Assembly (NCBI GenBank): GCA_026770585.1
Contig: MU646304.1
Coordinates: forward strand, 1,929,191-1,941,177
Reading direction: 5' to 3'
DNA: 11,987 bases
From: Baffinella frigidus
Lineage: Eukaryota > Cryptophyceae > Cryptomonadales > Baffinellaceae
Positions 1 through 8,700 of the stretch are shown piece after piece. Position 1 is the stretch's first letter, and each line of letters starts with the position of its first letter. The position numbers were made by a program, and so were the translations under genes. The notes under the pieces are model-generated. The model ran no database searches, had not been told where the DNA came from, and was given only the letters and a program-made list of their open reading frames with translations.

Positions 1-138
1 CCCCAAACACCACGCCCCAACCCCCAACCCCTAATCCCTCATCCCTGAACCCTACACCATAAACTTCAACCAAGTCCGAAACCATGAACATCCAATCCTA
101 GACCCGAAACCCTGAACATCAAACCCTCCATCCCTCAG
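1..138 (+). repeat. Degenerate telomere-type heptamers, probably the end of an intron
   Basis: The stretch is built of CCCTGAA, CCCTCAA and CCCCAAC-like units with many point changes. It ends in a possible acceptor (cctcag at 133-138). It is too degenerate to be a chromosome end, and the same sequence type recurs through the whole window. Confidence 0.7.
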
Positions 139-171
139 ACGGCATGCTCCATCTGCCCCCTCTGCGACCCC
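139..171 (+). pseudogene. Exon-like fragment, diverged duplicate of exon 291-380
   Basis: After a cctcag acceptor this reads TACSICPLCDP in frame, matching RACTICDSCDA of the exon at 291. DNA similarity of about 70% continues to roughly 195. A donor gtccttgg is possible at 172, giving an 11-codon phase-0 exon, but the frame meets a stop further on (near 274). It is either a tiny real Cys-rich exon or the relic of a tandem duplication of about 150 nt. Confidence 0.4.
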
Positions 172-290
172 GTCCTTGGCCACCCTATCTTGCCAACTGC
201 CGCTCTTTCATGGCAATTGCCGCCCCATCCTGCCAACTACCGCGCTCAACCATGCACACCGCACCCTCACGCCTGAAGCCTTGCACACAG

Positions 291-380
291 AGGGCGTGCA
301 CGATCTGTGACTCCTGCGACGCCGCCCTGGTCGACCCCGCCATCTCGGCACGATGCGCCCTCGGCAAAGTCTGCACCAAG
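291..380 (+). CDS. Exon: Cys-rich segment (CxxCxxC)
   Basis: The acceptor is ttgcacacag and the donor AAG|gtcgaaaccc runs straight into repeat DNA. Its 30 codons begin RACTICDSCDAALVDP and continue with further Cys residues (RCALGKVC). It is phase 0 on both sides and joins in frame to exon 843. The C-x2-C-x2-C spacing suggests a disulphide-rich extracellular segment; no named domain is recognised. Confidence 0.55.
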
Positions 381-1755
381 GTCGAAACCCTACCCCATCA
401 ACCCTACCCCATGATCCCTACACCCTGCACCCCACACCCAGTTGGAAGTAAACCCTGAACCCTAACTCCCACTCCCTGAACCCTCACCCCTGACCCCTGA
501 ACCCTGAATGAGCCCTGCACCCCGAACCCTGAACCCTGAACCCCGAACCCTGAACCCTGCACCCTGAAATCTGAAGCCTACACCCTTTGTCAGCTCAACC
601 CTGCACCCTGAACCCTAAACCCAGTGCAACCTGCACCCTGCACCCCAAACCCTACGCCCAGTTTAAGCAAACCCCTGAACCCTACAACCTACACCCTGAA
701 CCCTGAACCCTGAACCCTACAACCGAAACCCGAAACCCGAAACTCCCGCCCTCCCAAGTAACAGTCTTTTGGTTGGGGTTTGTACTGGGGCGGAGGGTGC
801 GATTTCGGGCGACGCGTGGTACTGATCGGGGATTGTGCGCAGATCATCGCGGCCCCCGAAGGCGGACTCCTCTCTGGCGAGGGGGACTGCTTCGATCCGC
901 TCGATGCGTCGCCGCTCCCGTAAACCTCAAAACCCTAACCTCGAAACCCGCAATCTCAACCCCAAACGCCACCCGTAAACCCTAGTCCATTCTGCTCGCG
1001 GCAAAACCCGCAACCCGCAACCCGCAACCGATGCTACGACCCGCTCGATGCGACGCCACTCCCGTAAATGCCCAAACCCTGTCTACCTAGAAACAGTCTA
1101 CTCTCAAAAGATGCCCCTGTACCCTGAACCCTACACCCAAAGACTTACTCCCTACACTCTACACCTTGAACCCCGAACCCAAACCCTGAACCCTCAACCC
1201 TAACCCCTCATCCCCCAACCTAAACCCCAACCCCCAGACCCCAAACGCCACACCCCAAAGTGAAACACAACCCGCAACGCAGGTGCGCGCTCCTGACGAG
1301 CGGGGCGGTGGGCGCGCGGATCGCAAACGTGGTTATGAGCCTCGCGTCGCCGCGCTACCAGCTCAAGTTCTTCACGCTGCTTCAAGATCCGAACAACCTG
1401 TGAGCATCACTGCCCCGCGCCACTTTGCACTGCGGCAACGAAGAACAATATTGCCTTCTGTCCCGCAACAGGTCATCACCCGGTTGACTGAAGAGTCGCA
1501 CGAACCCGGGGCGTGTGCACCCTCAATCATCAACCCTGAGCCCAAACCCGAAAATCAAACTCTAAACCCAAACCCCAAACCCAGGTCGTCGGCCGTGGAA
1601 TACTCCTACGAAACGCGGCCCTTCAACGTTACGCCCCCGGGGCCGGTGATCAACACCCTCAACCCTCAACCCTCAACTCTCAACCCTCATCCCTCAACCC
1701 TCAACCCTCAACTTTAAACCCTAAACCCTGAACCCTTCACCCTCAACCCGCAACC

Positions 1756-1815
<60 letters not shown>

Positions 1816-3257
1816 ACCCTAATTTCTGAACCCTGAACCCTGCACCCAGAACCCTGAACCCTGCACCCTGAAGCAGATGATAGAGAGCGTGCTGTTTTCG
1901 AAGGAGCTGCACATCCTCCACATCAAGTTCGACAAGCTCACCAACCGAAACGAGGTTCTCTCCATTACCCCACATCCTCACGTCCAGTGATCCAATAGTC
2001 TATGGGCCTTACTCCAGGAACGTGATGCGTGCGGCTTACGAATTGCAGCTGTTCCTGGTACAGTTGCAGCTGTTCCTGGTAAACGGTAAACGCTGTTGGT
2101 TAGCGAGGTGTCATCTGCAACCAGACCTGGTCACATGCTTCATCTTGCCTCTCAACACAAGAGCGCTGCCCGCCGAAAAAAAAGTCGAGAGTGGGACATC
2201 TCCAATGGTGGACAACCGAAGGTTGCACCCCGCTGACCTAAAACCTAAACCCCAAACCCTCAACCCTAACACAAACCTTGAATTCGTGCAGGTGCCGGGG
2301 GTCGCACAGGGAGAGAACTCGTGCTCGAACAACCTCGACGCAGCCTTCCAGGCCACCCTCGGCACGGACCCCCGTTGCTCATGGACAGACCGGCGCACGC
2401 TGGAGATCGTTCTGGGGGCGGGCGCGACGGTCGACACGGCCACGCGCATCCTGCTCTCGCCGCTGTCGTCGATCACCTTCACGTCGGAGTTTGATGACAC
2501 CACCATGACGTCGCTCCCCGCGACGACGATCGTGGGGGTCATCGTGGACGGGGTCGCGACTGGCGACTTCCTCCCGGCCTTCTCGGCCGCGCTCCCCGTC
2601 CCGCAACAGGTCATCACGGGCACGCGGAACCTGTCAGCATGTCAGCTGGTGAATGCGGACGCGTCGCTCTCGAACGGGCACGGCGGGAAGCCTTTCACCG
2701 AGATCGGGTGGACGCTGGACTTCATGACGTCGTTTGCCGAGGCGGGGATCCTGGCGCCGGAGCACGATGCTGTGTTCCTCAACAGATACATCTCCTTCTC
2801 GTCCGTCCTCGCGTCCGAGGTCGCGTCCTTGCAACCCAAAATCTTCCTCCCGAGCAGTCTTTGTGGGCTCACCAGTGAGACCCGGCTCTCTTCCGCTCCA
2901 AAGTTGACGGATTCGTACCAAACACCCAGCACGTCGTCAACTTAAAAATAAGCGTTCAACCCGGCTGGGGCAGAGACTGAGGATGGCCGGGACGTTCCCA
3001 TAGGCGTCAGTATGACGCCCCAGCATGCCACCTTGAGAATAGTGGTCCAAACTGACTGAGGCAGCGCTAGACACGACCGCGTGGGAAAGCTGCGAAGCCA
3101 GGGTCCACGCGTTGACGGCCTTTGTTCACCCTGTTCACGCTCAACATACCTCCAATCACGTTTGCTGCAGCTGCCAAATCCTAAACCCTGACCCCTAAAC
3201 CCTAAAGCCCAAACCCTAAAACCTAAATCCTACAACCTGAACCCTGAACCCTAGACC

Positions 3258-3296
<39 letters not shown>

Positions 3297-5688
3297 ACCC
3301 TAAAACCTAAACCCTCGACCCTACATTTTAAACCAGGTGAGCAACACGACGCTGAAGTTGCGCCCGAACACGCCGGTCCGCTCTTCCCTTCCCAGTAGTC
3401 CTAAACCCCTATCCCCTGAACCCTTACCCTTCAACCTCACTCAACCCTAAACTATAAACCCTACACGCTAAACCCTCAACCTTGAACCCGAAACCAGGTG
3501 CTCCCGCAGTCATTCATGACGATCTCAGGGCTGCCCGGCTTCGCTCCTAAGTACTACGATTGTCCGCAATCGACGGAGACCTCGCCTCACCGCGTCCAAT
3601 GCCGCCACAGCACCGCGTACACCCTAGAACCCACACCCTCAACCCTCAACCCATAACCTTGAACTCTGAACCCCAAATCCCTAACCCTAACTCTAAACCC
3701 CAAACCCTAAACCATAAACCCTAAACCCTAAACCCTAAAGCCTAAAGCCTAAACCCAAACCAGGTCATTGGACTGCATCAACGTGAAGCTTGAGGGCCCT
3801 GGTTTGAACCCTACACCCGAACCCCAAAACCTAAACCTAACCCGACAGCTTCATCCCTAAACCTCGAAGCCATGGCAGATGCGGTGCTCTTCACCACGGG
3901 CAGCGTCACGTACGGAACTCTGCAGGTAAACCCTAAACCTCAAACCCTCAACCCTAAACCCAGAACCCAGCACCCAGAACCCTAAACCCCAAACCCTAAA
4001 CCCTAGACCCTATACTCTACCCTCTGCACCTTACACGACCCTGAACCCCGAACCCCACACCCCAAACCCAAATTCCAATATCAGGTGGGGGTACACGTGG
4101 GGCAGTGGCAGCCGCTCGCGAACGGCGAGGCGATATTGGTGCTGCAGGTTGACGCGGAGGCGCACTTGCCTTCGGATGCGGACACGGTCCTCTGGTTTGA
4201 GATGCTCAATCCGAGGTGCGCCCCTCGAGACAATGCTTGGGTGTGCTTCCTGGTGTTCTTTTCAGGGTAAGTAGCACACCGATTTGAGAGTTATTCATAC
4301 ATTGGCAAGTGTTTCCGGGGTCTGTTCCGCCCCAACCGTACAGATGGACCACCTGCGCTGAAGCGCAGCCTTGCATTGCCTCTTGACGCACACTGCCATG
4401 CCGCGTCACTTCGTCGAATGATCCCCCCGTTTTAACAACCCCCGCCCCCCGCGATTTGATGGATACAAATACCGCGGGATTTGACGGCATGAAACTCCGG
4501 ACGCGCAGGTTCGAGACACCCCGCCGCACGCCGGCGATCACCGTGTCGTGCTTCCGGTGCACACCAGCCCTCAACCCTCAACCCTACACCCGAAACCCTC
4601 CACTCTGAAAATATTCACATTGAACCCCAGACCCTAAACCCTGGACCTTGACACTATTCATATTAAACCCTGAACCCGAAACCAGGTGCTCCTGCGTCGG
4701 GCAGCTATCGTGCACCCTCGGCGAAAACGTCTTCGATATGGACTTCCCGAAGCAGCCTCTGCTTATCGGGATGGACTGCGTCAGTTGCGCCACGGCACAC
4801 CCTACACCCTACACCCTACACCCTACACTCTACACCCTACACCCTACACCCTACACTCTACACCCTACACCCTACACCCTACACCCTACACCCTACACCC
4901 AAACCCCATACCCTACACCCTAAACTCTACACCCTACACTCTGCACCCTGAACCCTAAAACCTACACCCTTCACCCTACACCTTGGACCCCGAACCCAGC
5001 ACCCTCAATCCTAAACCCTAAACTTTAAACCCTCAGCATCAAGCCCTAACCTCCGACCCCTAAACTATGAACCCTAAAGCAGGACGTGTCGTTCGGGGTT
5101 GACGACTTTCACATCACGGCTCTCTCTTCCTCCATATCCGAGGCGACCATGGTGCGTTCGCCTTGCGCCATAAACCCGAACCCCCAACCCCTCATCCCTC
5201 AACCCTTCACCTTATTCACTATTCTGTACATCCCAAACCCTGCATCCTACACCCTGAACCCTACACCCTGCACCCCACACCCTAAATATGGAACCTCGGC
5301 AGGTGAATTCGGCAGTGAACAACCTGGCGCTCTCGTTCACGACGGACATGGACATGCCGTCAGGGTCAAGCGTGGTCCTCGACGGCTTCACCCCCGTCAC
5401 AGGGGGCTGGTGCGCCCCCCCCCTCCCCAGCATTCGCACATGCCCCGACGCCTCAGGTTTCTCGCGTGCGAATCCTAACGAATTCCTCTCCATGCTGACA
5501 CATGTGTGGTACGGCAGGGACGGGGCCATATGCTTGAAAGGGCGGGATTCGGACGTGTTCGATTGCCAAGCGTGCGCCAAGCCAACAGCCAGGTCTGCCC
5601 CCAGGGGGAATTGCATCGCTTCTGTAACGCCTCTCTTTCTCGCTCGCATGCGAGCGCTCCCCGTCTCTCTCCCTCTCTATCTTTCTCT

Positions 5689-5721
<33 letters not shown>

Positions 5722-5732
5722 GCTCGCTCGCA

Positions 5733-5766
<34 letters not shown>

Positions 5767-8700
5767 CGCTCGCTCGCTCGCTCTCTCACTCGCTCGCTCG
5801 CTCTCTCACTCGCTCGCTCGATCTCTTTCTCTCTCGCTCTGTCTCTCTCTTTCTGTATCTGTATCTCTCTCTCTCTCGCGCGCGCTCGCTCTCGCCTCTC
5901 TCGCCCCTCACCTCATCCTCACGACACGCATCCTCCAGGCACCCTGATCCTCAAACCCTGAACCCTACACCCCAAACCAGCGGCGCCCCGGCACGGCACG
6001 GATACTTGCACAAGGCATCCGGGCGTTTGACCATGACGGTACGAAACGGGACGCGCATCCATGCGGGCCGCGAGTACCAGGTTCGCGCTCCTCCTCACTC
6101 GGGCTGCCAGGCTATTCGGAAGTGGACGTTCTGGGCTGGCGGACTGTTCGTAAGTGGACGTGCTGGGTTAGTGCTGCCAGGCGATCATTTACAGCACCGC
6201 CTGTGCATGCTATAGCACTTTGTCAACACCAACTGCATGAATACCTTCACGCCTGCCAATTGTTTTTGCCCTCTTTCACAGAGGCCTAGATATGCCTCAG
6301 CAGGGTTAACAGATTATTCTCAAGGAGACATTCTGGGTGACATTCTGGGTGAGTGGTACGGCAACCAACCCGGGCAGGCTCAGCCAACCTCTCCGAAACC
6401 CTCCCCGCATCCTCTTCTGTAGACGGAGGTTTCGTTTGACTAAATCCGCATGTTTGGACGCAGGTTTCGTTCGAGATGCGCAACCCTGCGGCGTTTTCTC
6501 GCGACCTCTGTGTCAACCTCAACCAGGTCCGACCCCAACCCCCCACCCCTCATCCGAAACCCTTAACTCTCAACCGAACCGCTAAACCCCAAATCCTGAA
6601 GCAGCTGCTGTGTCCGTCGACGACGAAGCCAGTGATGACGCTCTTCTCTCCCAAGAATGCGCGTCTCTTCGCCTCCAAGGTTCTCACTAGGGACCTCCCC
6701 ATTTAACTTGGCATAGTCAGAATAGCACCGCCTAGCATTGAAATTGGCCAATTTCCCACTGTTGGTATGCATACCCAGAATACTATAACCTCCTTGAAGA
6801 ATCGCAGCTTCGCCTGAAACCCAAGGTTCGAGTCGCTTCACTGTGCAGGGTTTTGGGGTTTGGAGTTTGAGGACCGGGGTCCGTCCGGGGAGCGTCCGGG
6901 GTCCCTAGGGACCCCAGGCCCAGGGTCCATAGATCCCCATGGAACGGGTCCCTCATTTCGAATCTCTAATCTTTAAACCCAACACCAGGCGCCCGGGTTC
7001 ACCGGAGACCTTCTGCTACAGGGGAACGTGCTGGTAAACCCTAAAACCTCAACCCTGAATCTCAACCCCCAAACCCTAAGCCCTAATCTCCGAACCCTGA
7101 ACCTCAACCCCTCAACCCTGAACCCTGAGCCGTGAACCCTGAACCCTGAAACCAACAACAGGGCGCGGGCGTGATCTCGAAGTTCACGGAAGCGAGAGTC
7201 TCGGAGGGCACGCAGGTAAACCCTACACCCTACACCCTACACCCTACACCCTTCACCTTACACTCTACCCCCTACACCCTACACCTTACACCCCACACCC
7301 TGCACCCTACACCTTACACCCTACACCCTACACCCTACACCCTACACTCCACACCCTTAACCACACTACACCCCACACCCTACACCCTACACCCTACACC
7401 CTTCACCTTACACCCTACACCCTACACCCTACACATTACACCTCACACGCTGCACCCTATACCTTACACCCTACACCCTACACCGTGCACCCTGCAACCA
7501 TAAACCCTGAACCCTGAACCCTGAACCCTGCACCCTGCACCCTGCACCCTGCGCCATGCGCCCTGAACCCTGCACCCTTGACCCTCAACCCTCAACCCTC
7601 AACCCTCAAACCTCAACCCTTAACCCTTAACCCTTAACCCTCGACCCTTAACCCTCAACCCTCAACCCTCAACCCTGAACCAGGTCCAGGGGTTGCGAAA
7701 CATGCTCATCTTCGACTTCGCAGTGAACGAGATCCTCCCGAAAGGGACGATGTTGACCATTTCGGGGCTCAAGGGGCTTGTGGGGGTGGCGAGCGGGGAG
7801 CTTGGGATCTTTTCGTCACGGCCAAGTACTCCCGAACGCCAACGTTGACGCTGGACTTATGCGGGCCCGACGCTGGTGCAAAACTTGCACTAGATGGCTT
7901 GACAAGTCATGTATTGTGATTGTGTGCACCAGCGTCGCGTCGTTGGTGTGATGGTGTGTATCAGCGTCGCGTCGACATGAGTCCGCCTCTAACGTTGCCT
8001 TTCGACATCGCAGAGTGCTTCACGTGGGCAGGGAAGGAGGACACAGGACTGATCACGATCACCGGCGAGAACGCCGTGTTCCAGGTCTGTTTATGGGATG
8101 AGGACGCTTGACCGTGTTGAGGCCGTTGCTTCTCAAGTGCGCGCACTGGAGCTGATGTTTGCAGATGCACACACGCGTAGAAGCGCACCCTCTCCGATGT
8201 GGATTTCGTTTCGAGGTTAAGGCTCAGAGTCCGCACGTGCAGTGGCTGAACCGGATGCGCCTCATTTGGATTAGGGAATAGAGTAGGAGTTTAGAGTGAA
8301 CCGATGCAGTAATGTAGCGTGTGTCGGTATAGTGGTGTAGGGGTGTAGTGGTGTACCAGTGTACCGGTGTACCGATTTGGGGGGTTTATTTGGGGGTTCA
8401 GTGTTTGGGGTTCGGTTGGGGGGGTCGGTTGGGTGGTTCGGTTAGGGGGTTTGTGGGGTTTGGGGGGGGTTGGTCCACACCCAGGGCGTTCCGGACAGGT
8501 TTATCCAGCAGTCTCATTTCGGAAGACAACTGAATCAGTATCACTTTTATTGAAAATACAGCACCAACCATCCGTGCCTCACACAAAAGCCACCATAGCA
8601 TTGGGAGTGATACTGGTTCAGTTACATCCCGAACCAAAATCAATCTCTTCTCGATTCCTGACATCCTGTGACCCGTCCTGCGTCGCTCTCCGAGGGACGT

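Noticed and set aside
1-770. A chromosome end (true telomere or subtelomere) at the left edge
   Set aside because: Units are highly degenerate, mixed in type and recur through the whole window between coding islands, so they do not mark an end.
1283-1717. A 144-codon open frame from 1283
   Set aside because: A different frame in the same place joins in phase to both neighbours and gives hydrophobic protein-like sequence; the 144-codon frame ends in repeat translation (LNPQPSTLNP).
2111-2932. Minus-strand genes opposite the 2292 exon
   Set aside because: They are Arg/Gly-rich shadows of the coding strand with no recognisable motif.
2022-2945. A 307-codon intronless gene
   Set aside because: Only 2292 onward matches the REJ-like pattern. 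The upstream part is unrelated, contains telomere-type units and is separated by a good acceptor at 2291.
4797-4965. Open frames reading TPYTLHP repeats as a protein (also 7171-7503)
   Set aside because: A 7-nt repeat without stops is open in several frames; the peptides have period 7 and no protein-like composition.
5475-5961. Ser/Leu/Ala/Arg-rich open frames on both strands over the CT array
   Set aside because: They are translations of a simple-sequence repeat. Only the first part (5303-5409) has homology to the module.
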